This document shows, piece after piece, positions 41,502-52,400 of a stretch of 64,000 nt of DNA. Below the pieces are notes generated by a model. The model made no database searches. It saw only the letters and a list, made by a program, of their open reading frames with translations, and was not told the origin of the DNA. Location of the stretch: assembly GCF_003265995.1 (NCBI RefSeq), contig NZ_MVJN01000013.1, forward strand, positions 1 through 64,000, given 5' to 3'. The DNA is from Legionella quinlivanii (GTDB lineage Bacteria > Pseudomonadota > Gammaproteobacteria > Legionellales > Legionellaceae). The position numbers were made by a program, and so were the translations under genes. Position 1 is the first letter of the stretch, and every line of letters starts with the position of its first letter.

Positions 41502-42240
41502 GCGTTGTGTCCTAGTTTGTCTATTCGTTTTAGCCTGGGATGGCTTTGCTGCCAAGCCCCCAGGTTTCTTATGGTATAACCTGAAAGAGAACAGGACTGA
41601 AGTGCCGCGCCCAAAACCTCGCGGCATACCCTTTAATCAACTGAGTTTCACTGAGCGCGATGCGGTGTTGCGCTTTTATACCATGGAAGCGTTGCATAAA
41701 GCACGGTACACCAAAAAAGTGGAGGATATGCGTGTATTCTTAAGCCTCCAGAACTATTGGCTTAAAGAATCGTCACGGTTTAAATCATTATTTCAACAAA
41801 CGATGTTGGCCTATCCCGAGTATGACTACGCGGTGACCCATCCTACGTCTAATCTGGGTGCCAAAATCACCGATGAAGTGCGCGAAACCCAAACAGTAGA
41901 GTTAATCAATCGCTTGTCCAAATCCCATGGGTTGTTGTTTTTCTATCGGGGAAAAAGCCTTTATGACTTAAAACAAATCCCTATTGTGGTTGATTTTTGC
42001 AAGCGTTTTGGTCTTCCGATGATGCCGGTGAGTGTCGATGGCGTGACCTCTCCGGAACTGTTGAACTCCAGAGTGGATAAGGGTCAAGCCAACCGCCTGG
42101 GGGTTCGTTATTTCCCGGCGTTGCTTTTGGTGAACCCTGCAAACCAACAGGTTTCCCCTATTGCTTATGGTCTCACCACTCAGGATGTGATGATGGAGCG
42201 CATCAAACAGGTGGCTAACCAATTTAAAGGAGATGAATGA
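41485..42240 (+). CDS. traF: TraF, thioredoxin-fold pilus assembly protein
   Basis: The 251-residue protein has a signal peptide (LVCLFVLAWDGFAA), then the TraF start KPPGFLWYNLKEN and the thioredoxin-like fold GLLFFYRGKSLYDLKQIPIV with cis-Pro RYFPALLLVNP. The CxxC of active thioredoxins is absent, as in F TraF. It is needed for pilus formation in the periplasm. It overlaps trbB by 4 bp. Confidence 0.9.
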   Translation: MATLIRRCVLVCLFVLAWDGFAAKPPGFLWYNLKENRTEVPRPKPRGIPFNQLSFTERDAVLRFYTMEALHKARYTKKVEDMRVFLSLQNYWLKESSRFKSLFQQTMLAYPEYDYAVTHPTSNLGAKITDEVRETQTVELINRLSKSHGLLFFYRGKSLYDLKQIPIVVDFCKRFGLPMMPVSVDGVTSPELLNSRVDKGQANRLGVRYFPALLLVNPANQQVSPIAYGLTTQDVMMERIKQVANQFKGDE

Positions 42241-42746
42241 TGAGCGCACGCCTAGTTTTGAGTGTGGTCTTAGCCTGTATTTGTTTAAACGCTTCAGCTC
42301 AACGGTCTCAATGGCTGACTCAATTGATTGCCCAACAAGAAGGAGGCGGTGCACATCAATTTGAAAAGCCACTTAATCCACAAGGGCGAGAGTTTTTTGA
42401 TACGCATGGATTCGTTTTGTTTTATGGAAGCGAATGCCCACATTGCAAGGGGTTTGCACCGGTATTAAAAAGTTGGGCCGCTCGCCACAAAGCAGGCGTC
42501 TTGCCTTTGGCCTTGGACAATCAACCCCTTCCTGAATTTCCACAATTTTTACCGGCAACCACAGAATGGATCAATGCGGCCTTCGGGGGTAATGCCATTA
42601 ATTATCCAGCGCTTTTTGTGGTTAACCCAAAAACAAACGCCTTGTATCCGGTGGGGTTTGGCTCAATGACAGAAAATGAGTTAAACGAGCGCATGGAAGC
42701 GCTCATTTTTAAAATCAAAGCCTATGAGCACAAAGGGAGCGTGTAA
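42237..42746 (+). CDS. trbB: TrbB, thiol-disulfide isomerase of the transfer system
   Basis: The 169-residue protein has a signal peptide (LVLSVVLACICLNASA) and a thioredoxin fold with the redox motif CPHC (Cys67, Cys70) in VLFYGSECPHCKGF. The cis-Pro block is NYPALFVVNP. TrbB acts as a DsbC-like isomerase for TraU, TraN and TraH. It overlaps traF by 4 bp and touches traH. Confidence 0.92.
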   Translation: MMSARLVLSVVLACICLNASAQRSQWLTQLIAQQEGGGAHQFEKPLNPQGREFFDTHGFVLFYGSECPHCKGFAPVLKSWAARHKAGVLPLALDNQPLPEFPQFLPATTEWINAAFGGNAINYPALFVVNPKTNALYPVGFGSMTENELNERMEALIFKIKAYEHKGSV

Positions 42747-44110
42747 TGAAACAATTAGTGATTGCCCTTGGTTTATTAGGCTGTTTTTCCATTGCTCAAG
42801 CCAATGTTAGCCAAGATTTGGATAGTTTTTTTAACGGCTTAGGCTATGCGTCCAATGTGACCTCGCCGGCTGCTTTTGAATCCCAGGCCGCAGGCTTTTT
42901 TGGTGGCGGCTCGCTTTATGCGCGCAATCAGGTACGCCAGTACCAGCTGGTGCAGTTGGATTTGCCGAGTTACCGTGCCGGATGCGGCGGCATTGATCTA
43001 TTTACGGGAAGTATGAGTTTTTTAAGTGAACAAAAATTAGTGGATTTGGGAAAATCGGTGATGACTAATGCCGGTGCTTATGCCGTGGATGTGATGCTGG
43101 CTTCTACGGTGCCTGAACTTAAACAAGTTCGAGATTTTAATATGAATCTTGAGCAAATGGCGAATCAGGCCAGCATTAATTCCTGCCAGCTTTCGCAAAA
43201 CATGGTTGGCGGCATTTGGCCGAAAACTGCCGAAAGCCAGCAAAAAATCTGTAAAGATCAAGCCGCGATGGGGAAAGAGGGGTTATTCAGTGACTACGTC
43301 AAAGCACGAATGGCCTGCTCTGGGAATGGTTTTGATAGCGTCATGGATAAAGCCTCTAAAGATCCCGATCGTCAAAAGCAGGTGGTGTTAAACAAAAATT
43401 TGGTCTGGTCGCTGTTGCAAGCCAAATCCTTCTTAAATAGTGACAGGGAGTTGGCTGAAATGGTGATGAGTTTAACCGGTACACTGATTATTGATAAAGA
43501 AGGGAAAGTGTCCAACGTCCCTTCACTGTCGGGAAACGCTGATTTAGTGAACGCACTCATTGGTACTGGAAGTGGCGTGAGAACGGCCAAAATATGGCGT
43601 TGTAAGGATGCGGGCAGTAACAGCCAATGCCTGCAGGTGAGTTTGCAGGATATTACTATTGCGGAAGAATCCACACTCACTTATAAGGTGCGGGAGATTA
43701 TTCGCACCATTAATACCAAATTAATTAATGACGAAAAGCCAGGCAATCGTGAACTTAATTTTTTAAGTATGACCTCACTGCCTGTAATGAAGTTTCTATC
43801 GGTATTAAACAGTATGCATTATGGCAGTAGTGCAATAGACATTGAAGAATATTCAATGCTAATAGCCCAGGATTTGTTAACCAATTACCTCACCGAATTA
43901 TTGCGTGAGGTCAGTGTGGCTACTGCGGGTTCAGAATTAAATTCCGATCTGGTCAAAGAAATTCAAAAGCGCATTAATGAAGCCACGACGCGCGTGGCCT
44001 CCATTGATCCGAAGGTGGGGCGCAAGCTGCAAGAAAAGCTTACCTTGATTGAGCGCATGGCGCAGATTGAAAAGCAAGTCGCCTCGCAAATGAACAGCAC
44101 TGCAGGATAA
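42746..44110 (+). CDS. traH: TraH, periplasmic pilus assembly protein
   Basis: The 454-residue protein has a signal peptide (ALGLLGCFSIAQA), the TraH hallmark YRAGCGGIDLFTGSMSFL at about residues 75-95, and paired cysteines (INSCQLS, QKICKDQA, KIWRCKDAGSNSQC). A C-terminal coiled coil follows. Length and pattern fit F TraH (458). It works with TraF, TraU, TraW, TrbB and TrbC. Confidence 0.92.
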   Translation: MKQLVIALGLLGCFSIAQANVSQDLDSFFNGLGYASNVTSPAAFESQAAGFFGGGSLYARNQVRQYQLVQLDLPSYRAGCGGIDLFTGSMSFLSEQKLVDLGKSVMTNAGAYAVDVMLASTVPELKQVRDFNMNLEQMANQASINSCQLSQNMVGGIWPKTAESQQKICKDQAAMGKEGLFSDYVKARMACSGNGFDSVMDKASKDPDRQKQVVLNKNLVWSLLQAKSFLNSDRELAEMVMSLTGTLIIDKEGKVSNVPSLSGNADLVNALIGTGSGVRTAKIWRCKDAGSNSQCLQVSLQDITIAEESTLTYKVREIIRTINTKLINDEKPGNRELNFLSMTSLPVMKFLSVLNSMHYGSSAIDIEEYSMLIAQDLLTNYLTELLREVSVATAGSELNSDLVKEIQKRINEATTRVASIDPKVGRKLQEKLTLIERMAQIEKQVASQMNSTAG

Positions 44111-44122
44111 GGAGAGTCCTCG

Positions 44123-46918
44123 ATGATAACCATTCATGTTTTGGCTTGGGGTGAATTATTCCAACACGTGTTGAATGCCATTAGCACCTTTATGAAACAG
44201 GACAGTTTTTTAGGACTTTTGCGAATTACAGCACTGATTGGCATCGTGATGGCGACCATCGGTTATCTTAAAACACGGGATCCACTAGCCTTTGCCCGGT
44301 GGTTTGTAGGCTGTGTCCTATTTGTAAATTGTGTCTTGCTGCCTAAAACTACCGTACAAATCGATGATCTTTCCTCGCAGATCCCAAAGCAAGTTGATAA
44401 TGTGCCTGTGGTCTTTGCGCTCAGTGCCAATTTATTCACAGTGATAGGCTATGGTTTGGCGCAGTCCTATGATGCGTTGTTGTCCATGCCAGATGATTTG
44501 CAATACACCCGAACAGGTGCTCTTTTCGGTTCGCGCCTGGTTACAGCGTCAACCTCTTTTCGTATTAAAGATCCCGTCCTTAAGGAAGAAATGAATGAGT
44601 ATTTTCGTGTTTGTGTGGTAGGGGATATTCGGTTAAATCGAAAGTACAGTGTCGGTGATTTAGCGCATTCCACGGACATCTGGGCGCTGATTTCCGCCAA
44701 AGCCTCACCGCTTCGCATGATTTCGGTCAATGGGAAATTAGTGACTTGTGAAGAGGCTTCCAAACCAGATGGCCAATACAGTTTACGCAAAAAACTCGAT
44801 GCGGAGATTAAAAATGCTTACCACTTTTTTGGGGTCAATTTATTTGGAAAACCAAAGAATACCACCTATGAAGCGTTATTTAGCACTCATCTTAAGTCCG
44901 CTTTTGATTATTACCAGGGATTAACCGATTCTTCCAGTAACATCTTTTTACAAAGCATGATGATTAACGCCATGGGGGATGGGGTATTGCATTATCAGGC
45001 GTTTACCGATGCAACTGCTGGAATTGTGAATCAACAATTTACCAAGTCGCAGGTCCAACACCGATGGAGTTGGGAAGTGCTCGGCCAAAAAGCCCTATGG
45101 ATTTTACCGATTACCCATACCTGCCTAACCCTTTTATTGTTTGGTGTATTTCCTTTGATTGTTGCTCTAACCACCTTACCTGGTGGGGCAAAAATTTTGT
45201 ATGGGTACATGCAATTTTTTATGTCATTGCAATTATGGCCCGTGCTCTTTGCAATCTTAAATGCTGGTATGACCATTTATGGGGCCTCCTCATCCGCTGA
45301 ATACGGCCAGTTTACGATGGTTAATCTGGATAAAATTGATGAACTGCATGCCGATATTTCCGGGGCCTGTGGTTATATGATGATGCTTATTCCTTTCTTG
45401 TCACATGGACTGATGTCTAATTTAGGTGGAGCCTTTAGTAATTTGGCAACTAGCATGATGAGCCATATGCAAGGCTCCAGCATGTCGGTCGCAGGGGAAG
45501 CAGCAAGCGGCTCTTTTGGTCTTGGACAGACCAGCTTTTATAATACAACGGCTAATAATTTCTCAGCCAACAAACATGATTCCAATTGGACGCATATGCA
45601 TGGGATGCATACCGAACAATTGGGAAGTGGTGTTTTAAAGACTATTACGGGCAGTGGCGATCGAATTTTTGATGTCAGTCCTGGCATGACTAAAAGTGCT
45701 CTATCCATCAATGCGCAAGAAGGATTAAGCGCTTCACTGAATCAGGCTTATGAGCAGTCCACCCAAACGGCTCGAAATGAATCGGCCCACTATCAGAAGT
45801 CATTGTCCAATTTTGCCCATCGTGCCCTGCAACTATCGCAATTAGCCGGGCATGACATGCGTCTGGGTGACGGGGTATCGGAAAGTGAGACGGGGCAATA
45901 CAGTAAGGCATTATCGACAATTAGCCATATCGCTGAGGATGTGGCTAGTAAAACAGGAATGAGCAAAGAAGATGCATTAGCTCATTTAACCAGTGGTGGA
46001 TTCGGCGCTCAAATTGGGGTGAAAAGTGAACGAAGTATTTTTGGAAAATTAGCCCAGTGGGGAACAGGGCTTCATGGTGGCGCTGATGTGCATGCTAAAT
46101 TTGAGCGCTCATCAACCAGTAGCGACCGGTATCACACCGGTGTTGATCACTCACTTTCTGCACGCGAAGCCCATGATTTTAATGAGGCGCTCAACTACGT
46201 GAATCATTTTGCCACGAATCATCATTTTGATGAAAGTCATTCCAAAGCGGCCAGTCTTAGCAATCAATTGGGTGTTGATTTACGTGATGCCGAAACGTCA
46301 AGCCAAAATGTGGATGCGAGCTTAAACCGTGCACAACGAATCAGTAGTGCTAAAAGCTATGTTGAATCGCACGCTGCCCAAATCAACAAGAACATGGATC
46401 AGGTATTTCCCGCTTATGTGGCCAGTCAAATCGGTGAGTCAGCCCGCGATACACTGTACAGCCATCCAGGCGATTTGCACTCGCTTGACCAACTCCAAGT
46501 GCTGGGAAAGCAATTTCTCAACCATAAACGCGAAGAGCTCATCTCTGCCTTTGGCAATCAAGGGCAGGAGGCAGGTATTAACTCATCTTATAGCAAAGAG
46601 AGCCATCATCTGCTTGGTAAAGAACAGCACCTGGCAAAGGATTTCCATCAAAACAGCAATCAATTAGTCAGTGATGCAAAGCAATTAGATGTAGGCTTTG
46701 CTAGCCATCAAGCCAATCAGTTACAACAAAAAGTCTCTAATCAACTTCATAACAATAATTCACAAAGTGAAGAGGGCAAATCTGTGCTTCATTATCAGCA
46801 AGAGGCTCTGGCCCAAGATATGAATAGGCGATTAGCAAGCGGTAAAACCGAGGCACAGAAGAACCTGATAGCGCCGGAGAAATTACTTCAAAAAAATGGA
46901 TTACATGGAGATAAATAA
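44123..46918 (+). CDS. traG: TraG, mating-pair stabilisation and entry-exclusion protein
   Basis: The 931-residue protein matches F TraG (938). The N-terminal membrane part has helices near residues 30-50, 60-80 and 330-460 (ITHTCLTLLLFGVFPLIVAL and others), as in VirB6-type proteins. The C-terminal half is a hydrophilic, Ser/Gln/His-rich region that in F reaches the recipient and is recognised by TraS. GGAGAG lies before the ATG. The next gene encodes a small membrane protein that may be its exclusion partner. Confidence 0.93.
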   Translation: MITIHVLAWGELFQHVLNAISTFMKQDSFLGLLRITALIGIVMATIGYLKTRDPLAFARWFVGCVLFVNCVLLPKTTVQIDDLSSQIPKQVDNVPVVFALSANLFTVIGYGLAQSYDALLSMPDDLQYTRTGALFGSRLVTASTSFRIKDPVLKEEMNEYFRVCVVGDIRLNRKYSVGDLAHSTDIWALISAKASPLRMISVNGKLVTCEEASKPDGQYSLRKKLDAEIKNAYHFFGVNLFGKPKNTTYEALFSTHLKSAFDYYQGLTDSSSNIFLQSMMINAMGDGVLHYQAFTDATAGIVNQQFTKSQVQHRWSWEVLGQKALWILPITHTCLTLLLFGVFPLIVALTTLPGGAKILYGYMQFFMSLQLWPVLFAILNAGMTIYGASSSAEYGQFTMVNLDKIDELHADISGACGYMMMLIPFLSHGLMSNLGGAFSNLATSMMSHMQGSSMSVAGEAASGSFGLGQTSFYNTTANNFSANKHDSNWTHMHGMHTEQLGSGVLKTITGSGDRIFDVSPGMTKSALSINAQEGLSASLNQAYEQSTQTARNESAHYQKSLSNFAHRALQLSQLAGHDMRLGDGVSESETGQYSKALSTISHIAEDVASKTGMSKEDALAHLTSGGFGAQIGVKSERSIFGKLAQWGTGLHGGADVHAKFERSSTSSDRYHTGVDHSLSAREAHDFNEALNYVNHFATNHHFDESHSKAASLSNQLGVDLRDAETSSQNVDASLNRAQRISSAKSYVESHAAQINKNMDQVFPAYVASQIGESARDTLYSHPGDLHSLDQLQVLGKQFLNHKREELISAFGNQGQEAGINSSYSKESHHLLGKEQHLAKDFHQNSNQLVSDAKQLDVGFASHQANQLQQKVSNQLHNNNSQSEEGKSVLHYQQEALAQDMNRRLASGKTEAQKNLIAPEKLLQKNGLHGDK

Positions 46919-46920
46919 TC

Positions 46921-47508
46921 ATGAAACATAATGAACTTCAACAGGCTATTGCCGAGGATATCAAACGACTAAAACAGCTTGAGTTAGATATTATTCCAGC
47001 AAGGATTTACTACACTGGTTTATTGAAACTGAGCTGGCGTGCATTTTGGAAAATAGGAACGGTTTTCTTTTTCGCCATTTTATATGTGTCATTGACTGAG
47101 CTACATTCAAACGCCTTAGCACCAGGATTGTATTGGGAACAAACTCGAGACGCACTGTTGGCTTCTTTGATGATGACGATAGCTGCGTTAATTGTATTGA
47201 TTCCTTCCTTAATTCACTATTTCCTCATTCAATATCACCTGCAAAACCAGCTTAAAACAGGTGTTTTATTGGTTAAAAAACTTCAATGTTGTGCCTGGCT
47301 GTTTTGGGGTGTTTTTATTTTCTATGCCAGTGTATTTGCCAGCTATGCGGAATTGGCAGCACTCTATTTTATGCTGGGCATTGCCTTTTTTGGCAGTGCG
47401 ATGGTCACCTACATGATGATGAGCCTGGAATTTAATCGTGTAGGGCTAAGCATTTTATTGACTAGCATTCAATGGTGGTTGGGCAAGGACAATCCATCGT
47501 CCCTTTAA
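46921..47508 (+). CDS. Four-helix membrane protein in the traS position
   Basis: The 195-residue protein has four predicted membrane helices (about 40-60, 78-105, 122-142, 146-170), with a charged N-terminus (KHNELQQAIAEDIKRLKQLE). It lies 2 bp after traG and before traD. In F that place is held by traS, whose small inner-membrane product stops entry of related DNA by recognising TraG. Exclusion proteins differ in sequence between element groups, so lack of similarity is expected. I infer an entry-exclusion role from position, size and topology only. Confidence 0.55.
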   Translation: MKHNELQQAIAEDIKRLKQLELDIIPARIYYTGLLKLSWRAFWKIGTVFFFAILYVSLTELHSNALAPGLYWEQTRDALLASLMMTIAALIVLIPSLIHYFLIQYHLQNQLKTGVLLVKKLQCCAWLFWGVFIFYASVFASYAELAALYFMLGIAFFGSAMVTYMMMSLEFNRVGLSILLTSIQWWLGKDNPSSL

Positions 47509-47597
47509 TGTAATTACTAAAACCATAACGTTTCAATTTTAACCTTTTCAGTGGCAAGGGTAGCCGCTGCTTTGTCTAAACGCGAGGAGAAGAAGTC

Positions 47598-49436
47598 ATG
47601 CGTGATGAGCCCAATTTCAAACATTATACCCGTGGTGGTCAAATTAGTTTTCACAATCTGCGGATGTGGGATCAAATCACCAAGACATTAGTCTGGGTCT
47701 GCCTTTTCTTATGGGTAGTTTTAACGGGGATAATCACCTGGCTGGTGACAACACCTGAGAATCTGGCCCAGGCACTTGCCTATTATTATGCGTGCTTTCT
47801 TAATCTGGTAGGAAAAAAATACACATTCACGCTGTCTTTTCATGGAAAACTCTATCGGCAGACGGTGGATTCAATGTTGCACTATCCCTATTTCAAAGCA
47901 AATGCCCAACACATGGTGGATTTACTGGGGCAGTCGTCCTTGGTCGCTTTTTTCCTCTCATTGGTTTTAGGGTTATTACTGGCTTTTTATTTTGTTCGAC
48001 GCGGCAAGGCGCAGCGTGCCAACCAATTCATTAGAGGTAGTCGTATCGATACGGCCGACCATCTAAGCCAGCAAATCATCGAGAAAAAAGAGAACTCGGA
48101 TATCACCATCGATGGGTTCCCGCTCAAGGCACATAGCGAAGTCCAGCACCTCTTAGTGCATGGAACCGTGGGTACTGGAAAAAGCCAACTGATTATGAAA
48201 ATTCTGGATGCCTTGCGCAAAAGGGGGGATCGAGTGATTGTCTATGACAAGGGCTGTGCCTTAATTCCCCATTATTTTGACGCGAATCACGATGTTATTT
48301 TAAATCCCTTTGATGCCAGATGCCCTAATTGGGATATGTGGCTTGAGGCGCCTCGTGATTCCGATTTTGAAAACATGGCAGAAAGCCTCATTCCAATGCA
48401 CGGGGAATCCGATCCCTTTTGGGTGAATGCAGCACGCACTGTATTTTCTTCAGTAGCCGCCAAGATGCGCAAAGATAACGACCGCTCGATTGAGAAGCTA
48501 CTTAAGTTATTACTCACAGGAGAATTTACGCAATTAGAGGACTATCTCAAAGGAACCGCAGCAGCAACGTTAGTCAGCGGAAAAATCGAAAAAACGGCCA
48601 TTTCCATTCGCTCGGTGATTACCACCTATTTAAAATCACTTACCACCTTATCCGGCCTTAATACCTCCTCAAATCCGTCGTTTTCCATTCGTGATTATAT
48701 TTTGGAGGATGATAACAAAGGATGGCTTTTCATCTCTTCCAATGGCGAGCAACACAAGTCGTTAAAGCCTTTAATGTCGATGTGGCTGGCAATGGCTTCC
48801 TTGACACTGTTAAGTCTCACTCCAAACCCCGAGAGACGTATTTGGTTTATCTGCGATGAGCTGCCTTCTTTGCACAAGCTGCCTTTGCTTGGTGAAACCA
48901 TTGCGGAAGTCCGAAAATTCGGCGGTTGCTTCTTATTAGGCATGCAAAGCTTCTCGCAGCTTACCAAAGTCTATGGCCAATCGGGCGGAGCCAAGGAGTT
49001 ATTCGATTTATTAAACACGCGGTTTTTCTTTAGAAGCCCAAGCGCTGATATGGCACGTCTCGTTGCCAGCGAACTCGGCGAGGAAGAAATTGAAGAATCG
49101 CGCGAAAACTATTCCTATGGCGCCAATAGTATTCGGGATGGTATTTCCCTTGGTAGCCAACGGGTCACACGTCCGATTGTTTCCTATCCGCAAATCTTGG
49201 AGCTTAACGATTTAAATTGCTTTGTGCGCTTGCCAGGAAGTTATCCCATCACTCAACTCACGTTAAAACATCAGGAGAGGCCCAAGCATTTCAAGGGCTT
49301 TGTCGAGCGCGAATTCACTATGGAGCAGACCATTCAACAGGTTATTGAAGAGAGCAAGAACGCCGAGGCAGAAAGCGTGTCTGGTGTCAAAAAGCAACGC
49401 TACAAACAACCCATGGATGTCGAGTTTGAAGTCTAG
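47598..49436 (+). CDS. traD: TraD, type IV coupling protein
   Basis: The 612-residue protein has two N-terminal membrane segments (about 30-50 and 112-135) and the TrwB/TraD ATPase core. The Walker A motif GTVGTGKS is at residues 189-196 and the Walker B region is IWFICDELPSLHKL. Conserved FGGCFLLGMQSFSQL and TRFFFRSPSADMA segments follow. It docks the relaxosome to the secretion channel and pumps DNA. The C-terminus is shorter than that of F TraD (717) and lacks the long Gln/Pro tail used to contact TraM. GAGGAGAAG precedes the ATG. Confidence 0.93.
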   Translation: MRDEPNFKHYTRGGQISFHNLRMWDQITKTLVWVCLFLWVVLTGIITWLVTTPENLAQALAYYYACFLNLVGKKYTFTLSFHGKLYRQTVDSMLHYPYFKANAQHMVDLLGQSSLVAFFLSLVLGLLLAFYFVRRGKAQRANQFIRGSRIDTADHLSQQIIEKKENSDITIDGFPLKAHSEVQHLLVHGTVGTGKSQLIMKILDALRKRGDRVIVYDKGCALIPHYFDANHDVILNPFDARCPNWDMWLEAPRDSDFENMAESLIPMHGESDPFWVNAARTVFSSVAAKMRKDNDRSIEKLLKLLLTGEFTQLEDYLKGTAAATLVSGKIEKTAISIRSVITTYLKSLTTLSGLNTSSNPSFSIRDYILEDDNKGWLFISSNGEQHKSLKPLMSMWLAMASLTLLSLTPNPERRIWFICDELPSLHKLPLLGETIAEVRKFGGCFLLGMQSFSQLTKVYGQSGGAKELFDLLNTRFFFRSPSADMARLVASELGEEEIEESRENYSYGANSIRDGISLGSQRVTRPIVSYPQILELNDLNCFVRLPGSYPITQLTLKHQERPKHFKGFVEREFTMEQTIQQVIEESKNAEAESVSGVKKQRYKQPMDVEFEV

Positions 49437-49450
49437 GCAAAGGAGAGACT

Positions 49451-52400
49451 ATGTTAAGCATACAACCACTCAAGTCAGCACAGGGGGCTGCAGACTATTA
49501 TGCGGCTGCATTTAATTATTATGCCGGTGATGCCCAGGCCTTACGTTGGCTTGGCCAGGGTAGTGTGCAATTGGGGCTGTCCGGTACTGTGCAAAAAGAA
49601 CAAATGCTAGCGCTTCTGGAAGGGAAATTACCCAATGGTCAAACATTAAAAAATAAAAAAGGGGAACACCGTCCTGGTTTTGACATGACCTTTTCAGCCC
49701 CTAAAAGTGTGTCCATTTTGTCAGGATTAGGCGCCGATCCCAATCTATCCCTTCTCCATGATAAGGCGGTTGAAAAGGCACTTCGTCTCATTGAGAAAGA
49801 ATTTTCGCAAGCCCGCGTGGTCATTCAGGGCAAAGTGCACTATGTCGATACGGGAAATCTTGTGGTTGCAGCGTTCAGACAGCCTTCTTCACGTGCCAAT
49901 GATCCGGCTTTGCATACGCATTGCGTCACACTGAATATCACCTTTACCCCCGCAGATGGAAAGGCACGTTCCCTGGCCTCCGATATCAACGGTCATTTCG
50001 GGGTCGTTGAGCAATTGCAACAGCATGTGACCTATGCCGGCCTTTTATACCGCACTGAACTCGCCAATTTATTAAAAGAGCAAGGCTATCGGCTTCGCGA
50101 TGTGGGAAAAGGGATGTTTGAAATTGATGGGATCCCCGAGGAGGTATTAAAGGCGTTTTCCACACGCCGTCAAGCCATTGAAGAAAAAATGCAAGAAAAG
50201 GGCTGGGAAGGAGCACGCCTGGCTAGCAAAGCAACGCTCTTAACCCGGAATGCCAAGGAAGAACATGATATAGCCATTTTACAAGCGGATTGGCAACAGC
50301 GAGCTGAACAGTTGGGCTTCGATGCGTCAGCGTTTATTATCTCACACAAGGATTTAGCCGAATCCTCCAAGACCGCCGGTTTTTTCACAGTGATCAAAGA
50401 AAAACTCCTTGAGCGTTTTTATGGAAAACAGGATTTAATCGAATTGAAAGCAAAAGAAGCGGTCTTTGTTGCCATAGAGGCTCTTTCCCAACAAACCAGT
50501 GTGTTTGAAGTAAGGCAATTAAAGGAAGCGGCCCTTAAACATAGCCTAACAGGTGCCACAGTGGTTCCCATTGACGTGATTGATGCAATGATTGCGACGC
50601 ATATTAAGAACGGGTTGCTTTATCAGGCCGTAGATCCCATTACCAAGCGCTCTATGCTGACTACGCCATGGGCGCTCACATTAGAAACAGAAACCCTAGC
50701 CCGTATTGAGTTGAATCAAGGGCTATTAAACCCGATTGCCACTACGCATGCCGTCTTGCAGGCCCAAAAACACCATGAAGCCAATTCCCCTTTTCCTCTT
50801 ACCGCATCCCAGAAAAGCGCCTTGATGCATGTGTTTACTTCAACCGACCGCTTCAATGCCGTTCAAGGTTATGCCGGTACGGGAAAAACGACCATGCTGC
50901 AATTAACCAAAGCGCTGGCTTCTGACAAAGGATGGAATTTAAGAGGGCTAGCTGTTACCAGCAGTGCAGTAAACGAGCTTCGTGATAAAGCGGGAATTCG
51001 CTCTGATGTCTTTCCAATCGTTCACCAAGAGCTTCTAAATGCCTCCAGGAACTCCTTGAAGAATACCCTCTATGTTCTGGATGAAGCGTCCATGCTGTCT
51101 ACCATTCAAGGCCATGAACTGATCAAATTAATCGAGCAAAAAGGGGCAAGGCTCTTATTAACTGGCGATGATGACCAATTGTCCAGCGTGAAGTGTGGCC
51201 GCATTTTTGGTCAGGCGCAATCCTATGGGATGGCCACAGTGAAGATGACCGATATTATTCGACAAACCAATGACAAAACCCGGGGGGCTGTAAGAGATGC
51301 CATAAACAGGGAGTGCTATGAGTCGATTCAAAAACTCGATGAAGTACGGGAATTTAAAACGCATGATGAACGAATTGAGGCGATTGCTCATCACTGGTTA
51401 AATCTATCGCATTCGGTTCGTGAAAGAACGCTTGTTTTTGCGCCAACCCACGCTAACCGCCATGATATTACACACATCATACGCCAAAACCTAAAGGAAG
51501 AAGGGACCTTAATCGGTCCAGAGTATGTTATCAATACCTTAAAACCAAAGGCAATTGAAGAGGTCCAATATCATCATACGCAATATTATCAGCAAGGCGA
51601 TGTGCTGCGTTTTAATTTAAAGCTGCCCAAGTCCGGCATTCAATCAGGGGACTATTTAACGGTTGGAAAAATGACTGCAACGCATCAAGAGAATAAGACG
51701 ATACCACTCATCAATAGAGAGGGGCGCTCGGTTACCCTTTATTTAAGGGAGTTACCTCAGTATAAGCCTACCCGTGCGGGATTGAATCGTCCCATTGAGT
51801 TTTATGAAGCAACTACCCTCTCGCTTTGTGTTCAAGATAAGGTCTTAATTACTCGAAATAACAATCAGGCAGGGCTTGTAAACTCCTCGCTAGCCTCTGT
51901 CAAGGCAATGGATGAAAAAACAGTGACGCTTTGTTTTGAAAAAAACAATGAGGAGAAAACATTTCCCCTTGATGCCAACGAATTACAGCATTTGGATCAT
52001 GGGTATGTGTTAACCAACATGAAAGTGCAGGGGAAGGATAAGCACTATGCCTTGGGATTAATCGAATCTTATAACCAATTTTCAGCGACATTGAGAAACT
52101 ATTATGTGCAAATTTCTCGAGCCATTTCCCGTATGACGCTCATTACGGATGATAAGAACCAGCTACTCAAAGCCCTGGAATATAATGACGACACAAAAAA
52201 ATCGGCTCTGGACTATGTAAATAGTGACTTACTGACACGTCACAAAGAACAGTTTGCTAATCATCCAAAGGCCATGGATGTGAACGCCATTACCCATAAG
52301 AAAGCGCAAAATGATGAGGTGGTGAAACAAAAGCAGACGCTGATTAATCACTATAGTGAGGCTAAGGAAAAGCAAAAAACCGCACCGGCTTGCAAAATAG

